In this document: positions 10,872 to 22,600 of the stretch, in pieces | Numbering within the stretch: position 1 is the first letter of the stretch | How the letters are laid out: each line of letters opens with the position of its first letter | Source of the DNA: Progne subis subis | Taxonomy: Eukaryota; Chordata; Aves; Passeriformes; Hirundinidae | Reading direction: 5' to 3' | Assembly: GCA_022316685.1 (NCBI GenBank) | Contig: JAKJHU010000030.1 | Span: 9,734,360-9,798,359 of the forward strand | DNA: 64,000 nucleotides | Notes under the pieces: generated by a model | Told to the model about the DNA's origin: nothing | The model's database searches: none | What the model saw: only the letters and a program-made list of their open reading frames with translations | Made by a program: the position numbers and the translations under genes

Positions 10872-11468
10872 ATGGAAGCCCTCATGAAGGTCGTATCTCA
10901 GATTCATAAACAGTGGGGGATTGATTGTAAAGCAAAAGATTTTACCCTCACAGTGATGAGGCTTTTGCAACTTAGTATCATCGATCTTCCGGTGGAAATT
11001 CTCCACCCAGATATTTGGGATCGGTGTATGAAAGCTCTAGCCGAGGAAACTATGTTTTCAGGGTCGGCAAAGTATCTTAAGTCATGGGGGAGGGTTGTGC
11101 AATCTTTGCAGAAGGCTTTGCAGGAACAAGAGACCTGGAAAGCTGCACAGAATTGTCTAAAATTTATGCCGCAGCTCGGTGTAGGAGCTGTGACGCAAAC
11201 TGTTTTAGAAGAAACTTTTTCAGAGGAAACTTTTAAAGGGGATTATCAGAGTGTAGAAAAATGCGATCTGAAAGTCAATGACTCTGTTCAGACTGCTGAT
11301 AAAGTTTGTCCTGACGACTGTGGAGGCTTGCAGGAACAAAATCTTCCTTCAAAGCCTTCAAGTCCAGAGTTAGCTGCTGAAGAAAAAAATCAGGCAAAAT
11401 TGTTTTATGATCGATTAACTGAGGAAGCCAGGAATATTGCCAAAAATTCTGCTGGGGGTCGCTGGTAG
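10872..11468 (+). pseudogene. gag: gag, matrix-side part (frameshifted)
   Basis: The first in-frame ATG is at 10,872, giving a product that starts M-E-A-L-M-K-V-V. The frame is also open upstream (from a GTG at 10,824), but ATG 10,872 gives the retroviral-style start. The first ~110 residues form a helical, Trp-containing matrix-like domain (I-W-D-R-C and S-W-G-R-V-V motifs) typical of avian class II gag. An acidic, variable linker follows. The frame ends at TAG 11,466-11,468, just after the run GGGGG at 11,454-11,458, while the rest of gag continues in the +2 frame, so a small indel in or near the G-run is the likely lesion. Gag would assemble particles at the membrane; this piece lacks capsid. 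Confidence is high that it is gag and moderate for exact domain limits. Confidence 0.88.
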
Positions 11469-12952
11469 AAGGGGCTGAGGGGGGACCTCCACCTTATACG
11501 GCAGGAGATTGCACTGAATCGCTGGGAGAAAACAAGAATGTAACTAAATCGGAATATTTGGCAGACAACCAAGAATCAGCAAAGAAAGAAAGTTTTTTAC
11601 ACAGTGTGTCTGCTGCCAACAGCTTGTTTGATAGCGCGGGCACACGCGAACAGAAGAAAGAGGGAATTAAAGCTAGTCGGAATGCTTGCCAAAAAGGACA
11701 TTCTTTTAAGGTACACAGTTTAAAGGGGGGAAGAAAGGGGCAGCTCAGCCCTGAGAGAAAGGGGCGGCTGCCCAGAGGGAAGGAGTGGCTCAGCCCTGAG
11801 AGAAAGGGATGGCTGCCCAGGGGGAAGGAGTGTCTCAGCCCTGAGGGAAAGGGGCGGGGGCCAAGAGGGAAGGGACGGCCCAGCCCTGAGGGAAAGGAGC
11901 AGGGTCGGAGCCCGACCAAATGGCTCCAGAGCCTGGAAGCAGCTAGTCAGTCCACTTCCAGCTCTGAATCGGACTCTAGCTGGGACTGGGACAACAGCCA
12001 GTCCTCCGCTGCCGGCACTGGCTCCGGCTCCGACAAAGAAGAAGTAACAGTATATAAAATCAGTAACAACAATGTTTCTACTAGGGTTGAGGGGAAGTCA
12101 GAAAAAGAACGAACTCCTCTCACAGACTGGAGGAAAATAAAAGTCGCATGCGTTGATTGGAGTCCATCGGCCACACTGGCTTTTCCAGTCCGAGTGGGGG
12201 GGGCAGGTGGAAACCAGAGAATGTACTCACCAGTAAATCCTAAAGATGTACAAGCAATTGTTAAAGCAATCACTGACAGAGGGATCAATTCAGCTATGGT
12301 TTCCACTCTCATTGATAGTGTTTTCGGAGGGGATGACATGCTCCCATTTGACATAAAGCAAACCTGCAGATTGGTTTTTGATGGGGCAGGGATGATAGTT
12401 TTTAAACAAGAGTGGGAGGACAATTGTGCAAAGCAACTAGCTCTGGTCACTGGTCCAGATCATCCTCTACACTGCTCCAGCCTGCAGCGGCTCATGGGCA
12501 CAGACTCAACCATGATCACCCTCCAGGCACAAGCTGAGGGCCTATGGGCCCATGAGGTTATGACAACTACCCGTGCTGCCAGGGAAGCTATCCGCTCTGC
12601 TTCCATGGTCATTGCTAAACCATCATCATGGTCCACAATAAAGCAAAGTGAGAGTGAGAGTTTTCCACAATTCGTGGACCGGCTCCAAGCATCACTTGAC
12701 TCCTCAGCTTTGCCTTCAGAGGCAGAGGGTCCTGTGTTAGCAGAGTGCTTGCGCCAACAATGCAATTCAGCCACTAAGGACATTTTAAGGTCATTACCAC
12801 CTGGGTCCAACCTCGCAGACATGATCAGACATGTTGCAAAAGAGGAACATTTTGCCCCAATCCAAGCAGCCATCCATACTGCAATAACTAGTGAAATGGC
12901 ATGCTTTAAATGCAGCCAGGCATTTAAATTGAGCAAATGTGCAAATTATTAG
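11468..12952 (+). pseudogene. gag: gag, linker-capsid-nucleocapsid part (3'-truncated)
   Basis: This is open in the frame beginning at 11,468 to TAG 12,950-12,952 and has no start ATG of its own, so it is the continuation of the upstream part. In order it carries: a P-P-P-Y late-budding motif (11,486-11,497), which in retroviruses recruits Nedd4-type ubiquitin ligases; a basic linker built of 45-bp tandem repeats (11,746-~11,905); an acidic Ser/Asp/Glu segment; and a capsid-like domain. The capsid part includes a major homology region fitting Q-x3-E-x7-R (Q codon at 12,644) and a C-terminal helix-rich domain. A degenerate zinc knuckle (C-F-K-C at 12,902-12,913) is one residue short and lacks the histidine. 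Sequence then passes into env, so the second knuckle and all of pro-pol are missing. The frame is otherwise free of stops over about 494 codons. Confidence 0.9.
11746..11905 (+). repeat. 45-bp tandem repeat in gag linker (3.5 copies)
   Basis: Units start CAGCCCTGAG at 11,746, 11,791, 11,836 and 11,881 (the last is partial). Each unit encodes 15 residues of the pattern S-P-E-x-K-G-x-x-P-R-G-K-x-x and keeps the reading frame. The opposite strand is also open here, which explains a Pro-rich shadow frame. Confidence 0.95.
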
Positions 12953-14144
12953 ACACCTACCTTCAGTACCCCGATCAATTAGACCCTATCAGATTCTCAC
13001 AGCACGCAGACACAGGAGAGAGGCCACACCTGGCACCTCCTCCTCATTCAGTCCTTTAGCTGTCTATGAAAAACCTAAGTCAGATCCTTACAATCTGTTT
13101 CTTAGTGTGTTAAATGCTACCTTTTTGTCGTTGAACCAATCCAATCCAAACTTTACAAAATCATGCTGGTTATGTTATAATGCAGAACCTCCTTTTTATG
13201 AGGGTGTCGCCCTTGATGTTCCTTTCGAATATTCTGCAGCAGATAATCCACACAACTGTAGGTGGGACACCCCCCGGAGGGAAATTACCCTGAGTCAAGT
13301 CACAGGCCGAGGCAAGTGCTTTGGCAATGTAACCTTAGCAAAGCAGATGGGAAACATCTGTGCTGAGTTCATCCAACCTAGCCAAAAGACTGATAAGTGG
13401 GCGGTCCCATTCGTACCAGGAACGTGGGTCTGTCAACAATCTGGAATAACACCCTGTGTGTACCTTGGTAAATTCAATAACCTTGCTGACTTTTGTGTCC
13501 AAGTTCTGATTGTTCCTAGAGTCCTGTATCACCAAGAAGAGGAAATGTATTGCTTTTTAGAAGAAACCATCCAGCTCTACAAAAGAGAAGTAATGACAGG
13601 TATAACCCTTGCAATGCTCCTTGGCCTAGGAGCCACTGGTGCAGCCACAGGAGTTTCAGCTCTCATGACCCAACACCAAGGACTTTCTCAGCTGCAAATG
13701 ACCATTGATGAGGACTTGTTACGAATTGAAAAATCCATCTCCTCTCTGGAGGAATCTATCTCCTCGCTTTCAGAAGTCGTCCTGCAGAACAGGCAAGGAC
13801 TGGACCTCTTGCTAATGCAGCAAGGAGGCCTGTGTGCCGCCTTGAGATAAGAATGCTGTTTTTACGCAGACCATACTGGAGTCGTGCGAGACTCCATGGC
13901 TGAACTGAGAGAAAGACTGGCCCAGAGAAAGAGGGAGAGAGAGTCCCAACAAGGATGGTTCGAGTCATGGTTCAATCAGTCCCCATGGCTAGCCACCCTT
14001 GTTTCCACCTTAATAGGCCCTCTCACCATAATACTCTTGATATTGATTTTTGGGCCTTGCATTTTAAACAAGTTAGTGTCGTTTGTTAGAAGCTGTTTAG
14101 AGAAAGTCGACATCTTATTTGTCGAACACCTGCAATTACCGTGA
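12939..14144 (+). pseudogene. env: env remnant, gammaretrovirus type (5'-truncated, one stop)
   Basis: One frame runs from the deletion junction to TGA 14,142-14,144, broken by an in-frame TAA at 13,848-13,850. The receptor-binding N-terminal part of the surface subunit and the signal peptide are missing. What remains of that subunit has the C-W-L-C disulfide-exchange motif (13,164-13,175) and several N-x-S/T sites. A K-R cleavage point lies at about 13,586, lacking a full R-x-K-R. Then come a Gly/Ala-rich fusion-peptide-like segment, a coiled-coil region and the conserved region before the C-x6-CC motif. The stop falls inside that motif (first Cys 13,833, Cys-Cys 13,854-13,859). After the stop come a second helix, a hydrophobic membrane-spanning segment (about 13,989-14,075) and a short tail. 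The covalent SU-TM motif pair and the TM style are gammaretroviral. As it stands, any product would be unanchored and without a signal peptide. Confidence 0.92.
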
Positions 14145-14254
14145 AGTGCACTTATTACTAACATATTATATCACTTCTGTATCCTATTATACTAACTTTA
14201 ACAGCTTTTGCATTTTTTATAACATTTATACTTTTATAGGTTTTTTACTTAATC

Positions 14255-14272
14255 ATGAGGAGGGACGAGAGA
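14255..14272 (+). promoter_or_regulatory. Polypurine tract
   Basis: GAGGAGGGACGAGAGA ends directly against the TGTGGG start of the 3' LTR. This is the expected primer for plus-strand DNA synthesis; one pyrimidine interrupts it. Confidence 0.85.
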
Positions 14273-14565
14273 TGTGGGAGATTAGGGATAGGTGGTCAGA
14301 AGATATCGCGTTGTACGGGTAGACAGAATCCCTCCCTCAACACTTAGTTGTTTAGTGTCCCTGATAAGGTAAGCAACACGTAACTTGTAACGTAAGCAGA
14401 CGGATGTGATGTAGCAAACAGAGGTTTTATAACTCCATGTAACCAGTTAATAAATGCCATTAGCCGTCCACCACACTGCTGTCTGTGAGCTGGTGGTCCG
14501 AGCAGCCTGGGTGTGGCTGCCGTGTTGTTCCCGAACCAGGTTGCTATGCCTCAGCAGAGGCAGCA
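14273..14565 (+). repeat. 3' LTR of provirus
   Basis: It is 293 bp, the same length as the 5' LTR, with TTTTATAA at 14,425-14,432 and AATAAA at 14,449-14,454. It is followed at once by the TSD CCATAG. Confidence 0.96.
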
Positions 14566-14767
14566 CCATAGTGGTAAAAGTATCAATATTTTTTTCTTGT
14601 CTTTCATAGTCCTAAGCCAAGAACAATTTGGCTGCAGTGGTGAAAATGACCAATTACAACTATGATAAAAATGGATTATTATTTTTAATAAAATATATAC
14701 ACATTTAATTTATAGTTTAGCGATTTTCCCAAGATGTTAAAGAAGCCCTCTCAGCAACTGGTTATCT

Positions 14768-14773
14768 GGTTTA

Positions 14774-14801
<28 letters not shown>
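14768..14801. repeat. Poly(T) tract
   Basis: An uninterrupted T-run of roughly 34 bp. Confidence 0.9.
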
Positions 14802-14806
<5 letters not shown>

Positions 14807-17800
14807 AAATGCAAGTCTTCAATAACTTTACTGAGATGCCAGGGAAGAAGTAGTATATCTATTTTGATTTGATTTCAAGACCCTAAATAATACAATAAGT
14901 GATAAATGGGACAATATGCATTCATTGTGGGCAGTAGGCTGACATATATAATACACTATTATACCTTCGAGAGATGGTTTCTCTGTGCTAATGATATTTC
15001 AGTTTCTTTGATGTAAGATAGACTCAGTTTTTGCACTCCAGAACTTGTACCTCTCTTGAGACCAATTTTAAATTATGAACTGCTTTGCCATCAATATCTG
15101 AAAAATGAGGACAAGATTCAAGCTCTTATGGCACATTATTTTTGGACTTCTCCTGCTCTGGAGCTATCCTTGTCACAAATACCTGTATGTAACTTCCAAA
15201 ATTATGTAGTGTTCACTGATTTTTAGCTATGGCATAATTATATATTTTCTGCCTGACAGTTATAAGGTCATTTTGTTATTGTTAATAAATATTTTACTAT
15301 TGATGCATTCTTAGGAAAGCAAGAGGCAAGCCCTAATGCACTCCAGTCATTGCTATGCAAAGAAATTGCACTATTTCTAACCCGACCGAGTCCTATGCTA
15401 GGCTGATTCCTTATATCTGCTTGTATTAGCACCAGTCCTGTGAAGGCTGATGTGGGGCACCTTCAGTGCCTTTAGTTCAAACTCCAGGTTGCTCTGCTGC
15501 CCAAATGTAGCTCATGTGTGCTCGTACTGTAGGATGGCTACCGGACAGGTAAATGCTGTCTATTTCTTGTCTCTTCAACTGAGTCCATCTCTCTGGCTAT
15601 AGAATTCCTGCTTCCAGCCAATTTAAACCCTTCTGTAGGTGGGCCTTCTCGCTCTCCATCCCATATTATTTTAGTGTCACAAATTACCACCACTCAGAAG
15701 TTGGAATTTGAATTTTACCATCAAGTACTAAACAACCAGTCTAGCTTTAATAAATCATAAATCAATCAATCAGTTGTCACAGAGTGTCATATTGCCAATT
15801 TTGTCTATGCCTAGGGACAAAACTGTCAATCCATTTAAAGAATAAACCTTGCCAAATTTGAAACATTAAAGTGCTGTTCCCAAAATCTAAATTCCAAGAA
15901 GACAGCTCTGTTACATCACCATGCAGTCTTGTATGATGACAGGAGGTAAGCAAATTTACAGCACCTCACCTGTGCAGTGCATATGCCATATGCCTTTTAC
16001 ATCAGTAAAGGGTTGAGGAGATGTTTTCTGATTCCACAAGTTAGGCATTGACCAGAAAGGGAGAAATAACAAACTGCCTAACACTAAGACACCATTGCAA
16101 AAGAAAGAAGAAGTCCTGAGAGTCCTGGAATGCCAGCTCTGACACAGTTGTTGGTATGTTCCAATCCTTTAAAGATAAAGTCCATATTTCACTTCTGTGG
16201 ATAACTAATAACATTATGACACAAATGAAGCAAATAAATGATGAGATTCCAGTACATCATCAAAATAGTTTGGTTTTTTTTTTTCCTTGAAAGGTAGTGC
16301 AAGCTACCCTGAGGTTCGTCCCTGACCAAGAGGTATCTTTAGACTTGAAATTGATTTTATAAACTCTTGGCTTTTTATGCTTATTCCCTATTATTCTGCT
16401 TATTCCCTATTCAGGCTGATGCACACAATGCCATTTCTAACTCTGCTATACTCCTCCCTGGGATCATTGAGATCCCCTGTGATACTGTTCCTGCCCTCTA
16501 GCCCTGTCATTTCCTGACAGCTCACCAAAACTGCAGGTCTTCACAATTAAAAAGGATTCTTCATGAAAATAGTGGAGGAATTGCCACATCAAGCAGAACA
16601 TAATCATCCTACTGATAGTACCCAATAATACAATACATAAATGGTAGGTATACAGAATTCCAATAATAATTTAATATGTATTTCTGGTAAAAGAAAGCTA
16701 CTTCTGAAAAACCAGTAATTTTTGTTCTGGTGACAAGCATATCTTTCTGAATTTTCAGGAAATTTCTCTTTCATTCTTCTGAGAACAAATCTAAAATACA
16801 AAACAACCAACCAACCCAAAATACAAAACACACAAAAATATACTACAAGAACATTTTTTCAGCTTCTTTTAGTGAATTGAATTCTAATAGTCAGTGCAAA
16901 GTATAAAGTCCCAACTTGATTTTTTTCTTCTCCTGTCTAGGTGTGTTTGAGGTCCTCAATAACCTGTCAAGAATTCCAAACAGATTGGAAGTTACAATTT
17001 GAAGGTGCTGAATTGATCAAAATGTTTTTGGAAATTATGTAAAATAGTCAATGAAATACATATATAATTCTGGTGACTGAGAAAAGGCTCCATGATTTAG
17101 CTTTCCACTCCAGATCTCAGAGAAGCTTTTTATATATCAGAGGTAATTGCTGTATAACACATAGAACTTATTGCCAAGAGAGACCAGGTGTTGTAGCTGT
17201 AGGGGGAAATAAAAACCCAAAACAGTGTCTCTGATGAAGGTTTACTGGATCATAATCTGATGATAGTAAATGAAGACCTAACTGACATTTTATACTTCTC
17301 CAAATGTCTGGAGTTTCAGATGTTCTATATAAGAGTATCACTATTCACAGATTAGAAAATCCAAAAGATGATAGCACTATTCAGTTCATGTCTGAAGTGT
17401 TACAGAAGCACACATGAAAAAATTTTCTTTCTTCCTCACATATGGAGGAGTTGATTCTTGAAGGGTCTGTTGTGTGCCATGTCAAACAAGAATTATGTAA
17501 AGTATGATTTAAAATAAAACATAATTATGCTTGTATACAAATATAGCACATTCTACATGTAACTATTTAACCCCTGATTGAAGATTTGATGACTGACAAA
17601 TTGGGGTATTTGAACAGTTCTCCTGATACATTTCATAATGTGATTTTAATAGGAAAGAACCCCTTCTCCTCTTATCTTCATATTTTATTCTAATATCTGG
17701 TGTGAAAGATGGAAGGTAGACTTGTAAACTGTAGGAAGTGGTGATACTTTCCTAGCTGCCTTCTGTTTTAGACTTCCAATATAATTGAACTTGAATAATT

Positions 17801-19550
17801 TCTTCTTAGGTATTGATTTATTGAAACTTTTTCAATTAGTCTTAATTCTTCATTCCTCCATGCTCCAGTATTTTTTTGAAATACAAATATAGTTAAAACT
17901 GTATAAGTATTCAGGGCTATCTTATTTTTCACTAGAACATGATCTTTTGATTGTTAAATGTTATTTGAAGTTCACTACTGCTAGCAAAAGTCCTGCAGTA
18001 TCTTAAAAGATTACATCCTAAATGTACACTAATATGACAAATCAGTTGTAATAACTATCATTCCCATAAATATATATTTTCTGTCATGCAGAAAAGCCAA
18101 TGGTAGACAGAAGAAACATACAAATGCTTGTGTTTTCCTTTGACAGAGTTTTAAGAAGTATCCAGCATCTTTTCCTGTATGCTAGAAAACCTAAAGGTTG
18201 TTTCTTTCTTACTTTCTGTCTTTGGTGAAGGAAATCCAATCCAGTAAGTCATTTAGGTAAATGCACATAAGGCATTCACAAGGGCCCCTCTCTCTTCTGG
18301 AGAAAGACTGTGCATGGTCATATGATTTTTGTAGAAGGACACCCTGTGGCCAACATACCACCACAAAGAGTGCATGCCAGGTAATAACAGAGCCTGTCAG
18401 AAAGTAAAATTCCATTAATAAATACAGTCTCAGCAGTAGCTCAACAGACATAGCATATAATCCCATATTTCAATTACTTAAGCAGAATAAAAAAACCTGC
18501 AAATGCAGGCATCTGCAGGGCACAGGAAACGGGAGCTGAGCAGAGCTCATGCACAGAAATGAAGATTGTTCAAATCCACAATGGATTGCAACCCAGAGCA
18601 TATCAGAAATCACACTAAAGCTTAGTGTTTTTCCCTGTGGAATCCTGACAGTTCAAGCTTCCCTGAAGCTTAAAATTGCACACTTATGGTCTCAAAATAC
18701 ATGCAACATGCTATTTACTATGTTGTCATATTTAAATCTGTTCACTCAGATAGTAATTTAGATACTGGAAATGTTTTATTTCAGGGCCTGGATGACCAAT
18801 AATGAGGTCTTAGATAACCTAAAATTATGCACATATGTAGTGCGCATCAGCAGCTTTCTACAGAAATGCAAAGATCCAAAAAACAAACCAAAAACCCAGC
18901 TTCATAGAAAGTCTGAGAACATGCAGAGCTCATTGTGAGCTTGGGTCCTGTCTCTGCCGCTGCTGTGCTGTGTTATTGCCTTGCATTGTATAACATCCCT
19001 CTGCCTGCCATGCTATGTAGGTTTTGGATGGAGTTCATGATTGTGCTATTGTGATATTGATTGTGAGCACCACATCATTTCCACTGTGTGCAACCTGCAA
19101 GTATTACGGAAGGTAGAGCCAGACTAGTGAGTGCATGTTGACAGATTCAGATTCCCGTGACATCTCCTGGCTGCCAACCTCACCTCCAGAGTGCTCCAAC
19201 TCTGCCCGCATATTGAGAACATAACACAACTGACGACTCAACTTGCACCAGACTGAATAACTGAAACAAAGCCTGAGAGGACAAAAACTTTAATCCCAAG
19301 CTTTAAAGGAAGCTAGCAAACAGGAAATTCACATACTCTGTGTTCATAAAATAATTTCACTGAAGTAATGAAAGAAATGCCTATCTCATTAGCAAGTTGT
19401 AATACCATGATGAATAAGCTTTTCCAGGCCACCCATAGGAGACGGACCACTGAGAAATGTAATATATGGTCAAGTGCAAGGCTAGAAATGATCTAGCTGC
19501 TACAATTTTAATGATAGTAGTAATACATTCCTGTGTTTATGTACTAGGTA

Positions 19551-19651
19551 CTTTTTTTTTTCTTTTTTTCTTTTTCTTTTCTTTTTTTCTTTTTTTTTTC
19601 TTTTTTTTTTCTTTTTTTTTTTTTCTTTTTTTTCTTTTTTTTCTTTTTTTT
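19551..19651. repeat. T-rich polypyrimidine tract (TnC)n
   Basis: About 100 bp of T-runs separated by single C, pure pyrimidine on the plus strand. Frames through it give Phe-rich artefacts. Confidence 0.95.
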
Positions 19652-22600
19652 GGTCATATAACAGAATTTTTAGCATAAGAAGACAGTTTTTTGATAATGG
19701 ATCCTGGCCAAGGTATGCCTGGAAAATTGGAATCTTCTTTGAAAGGCCAAGAATGATGATGGTGTTCTACTCATAAGCTGTTGTTACACAGCATTTGGGC
19801 CTCTTTTGGTTTTTTTTTTGGTTCGATCATATCTTTGAAAGAAAAGTCAACACCTTATCCCTGAAATATCCACTATCTTGAGATAGCATCTTCCCAAAGG
19901 CGCGTGAAAGACCAAGTTTCAAAACATTTTTACAAAAAACATGAGCAATTCCTTTATTCTCAAAATTCCTTTAGTCCTTTGATTACAGAGCAGAATAAAC
20001 CTGCCAGAGGCATATACCAAGATAGAACAGACAGCGTGATAATCATCCTGGAAATCTGTTAGGCTTCAGCTCACAGGGAAATGTAGATTTTTAATATCTT
20101 CTCAAACAAATGTGCTATATAGTTGCAGATGGAAGGATCTTTTCTGAGGTTAACACCTGGGGAGCACTTATTTGAGATTTTCTCTCCAGAGAGGTCTTGT
20201 TACCTTAAATAATTTATTTTACATTCACCAAATAGGCAAGTACCTACTGAGTCCTTATCAATAAGTAACATATATCTTGAAAGATGTCACAGGTGCCAAA
20301 GTAGTACATTTAGGCACCTAATGAAGCAAAAAGACTAATTATTTTGCAAAATCTGGGATGAGGGGACAAGGTTACTGCTGCTGTCTCTTAACGTCTGTCA
20401 AGTATCAGCCATTTGACTACATTACAGCACTGAATAACAAATCACTTAGTGCTAAGTCACTTTCTTTACATTTGCAAGCCTGGGGTGACAGGATTAAGTA
20501 AATATGATATGTTTTCTATGACTTTTCTCATAAAAAGGATTACATTATTGTAATTTTTATTGACGCTCTAGGGTTATTCTGCTTGCTCGCCAGGACGAGA
20601 AACATTTTTTTTTCCTGTGTTGTAGCAAACAGCCCCAGCTCAGATAGCTGCTCAGTCAGACTGTATTAACTCTATTGGCCACTATTGATACTAGGTGTTT
20701 GTTTGTTTGTTTTTTTCCTCACAAAGAATTTCTTGCTTAAGTATTTTTTCCCAATTTTTGCAAAGAGCAGATAGGAGAAACTAGGATTCAAAGCATCATA
20801 TCAAGGACTTTTTGGTTATAATTTAAATGTTTTCCTTGTGATTTATATCTGGGTCATAAACGTGCTTTAAATTAATGAAATTCAATTTATATCTGAACAA
20901 TGCAACTCATTATCTTTCCTTTGAAAATCCTTGATTTAAGAAAAATTCATTAATAAATTTCATTCTAATAAGAATTATCCTTCAAGAAATAAGCTACAAA
21001 ACTTTCTGATTGTGCTTTTACCTTCCAATTCTGTCCCACATCCCATCAGGAGGAACAAGCAAATGTCTGCATGATGCTGAGTTACCTGCTTAGATCAAAC
21101 CATTCCAGTTTTGGGGTTGTTTTTAAAATTTTCCTAACTCTAAGATTTCACTGGTTTATATTGCAATGAACTTCTATTTAGAACAAATATAATTTGTTAG
21201 GCAATGGGTTTTAAAAAGAGATCCACAGTTTTAATTCTGTTGTTTTTTGCAGAAAAACCAAGTTTTACTTAATGACAAAGAAACAGTTTCTTTAAAATCA
21301 TCCATGGGTATAAATAAATCATGGAAAATGTCCTGGCAAACATTGCAAAATGCTACTACACTGAATGGATTATCTGAACTGATTTTGTCCTGTAGGAACC
21401 TAGTCATGTAGGTTTTTGTTTCCACTGGCTCAGATTGAAAATATATCTGGATTCTTTCCTTACAGTAAATTACATAATCAAAGACCAAGAAGTTCCTGAA
21501 AACAGACCTCAAAGTGATCTTTCAGTTCTTCATCCCATAAACATAGTCAGTATTTACAAATGTGCTTCGAGCATTCTCATGTCTTTGGGAACATGAAATA
21601 TAGATGTGGAGACAGACACATCAAAACCTACTGTAGCCAATAGCACAGAACCTCACAGAAGGTGATTTCTACCAATGGCTCAAATCCCGAGACTGATAAA
21701 GCTTTTCTTTTGCTGTTGCATTACGTCCTTTGCCAGAGAGCAGCCAGCAGTCCTGCTTCTGCTTACTGTCATTCCTGACCTATCGTTTCCTCTTGCTTAT
21801 GACAGAAAGGTGGCCACACACCTCCATTCACACCACTGCTTCATTCAGATTTCAATTATTTGTACAGTGCCTAGGGCAGTGGAACCCCATTCTCAATCAC
21901 ATGTAAATAAATAAAGTCATATTCTCTCATATTTATCACTGTGTTAAGTACTCCTAGCAACTGAGTAGAATTTTCACATCATTATTTCCTGTTTGTGGCA
22001 GCAACAAAGAGCATCCCTCATTCTATACAAAGTGTTGAGTATTCTGAAAATATCATGCAATATTGGACTTTATAAAGTTTTTGGAGGATTCAGAATAAGT
22101 GGAAGAAAAATACATAAAGTAAACAGATAACGAGGTCATGCAGTGAGAAAATATTGCTATTGGTGACAAATTATGACTTGCAAGTTATAGCAGCCATTAT
22201 TATAATGTGTTCATGGGAATTTTAAGCTCTTGTGCCTTGTATTTGCAGAAAACAATTTGGAATGTTGCATTTTGATTATGATAATCAAATTTCCCACTGA
22301 GTTCATTAGCTACAAAGTCAGATCATCATAGAACAGAAGTACATAGAAACACACAGGCAGGTATTTTGGAGTATGCATTAAAACTTTTTTTGTGAAATAA
22401 CCATAGTTTTTTCAGAAATAAGCACCTTCTTTTCAAGGAAAAATGGAAAAAAGGGAAACATTTGATCAATATTTTTCTCATTTTATTTTGTTTGCTCAAG
22501 AGCTTAATGAAGAAAGTTAAAAAGGCAAGGCTGATTTGGATTTTACGTATCAGACATTCTGTCAGGTTCATTTGCATATTTATTTTTCCTTAAAAAAACA

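Larger units (their letters stand above)
10463..14565 (+). mobile_element. Internally deleted provirus, class II gag with gamma-type env
   Basis: A 4.1-kb endogenous retrovirus with two 293-bp LTRs, a perfect TSD CCATAG (10,457-10,462 and 14,566-14,571), a tRNA-Phe-type primer-binding site, leader, gag, env remnant and polypurine tract. Protease, reverse transcriptase, RNase H and integrase are absent: nucleocapsid sequence passes directly into the surface-protein part of env near 12,940-12,957. The 6-bp TSD and the gag type point to class II (alpha/beta-like) retroviruses, while the transmembrane protein is of gammaretrovirus type. From memory, this combination matches the songbird group reported as TgERV-F, a class II avian lineage that acquired a mammalian-type gamma env. 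The copy cannot replicate by itself: there is no pol, gag has a frameshift and env has a stop. LTR divergence is 20 of 293 sites. Confidence 0.95.

Noticed and set aside
11494..12936. Minus-strand frames of 141-167 codons opposite gag
   Set aside because: They are shadows of the gag coding strand, partly kept open by the 45-bp repeats.
12939..13850. Intact domesticated env (syncytin-like) gene
   Set aside because: Signal peptide and receptor-binding region are deleted, and a stop removes the membrane anchor. A working membrane glycoprotein is not supported.
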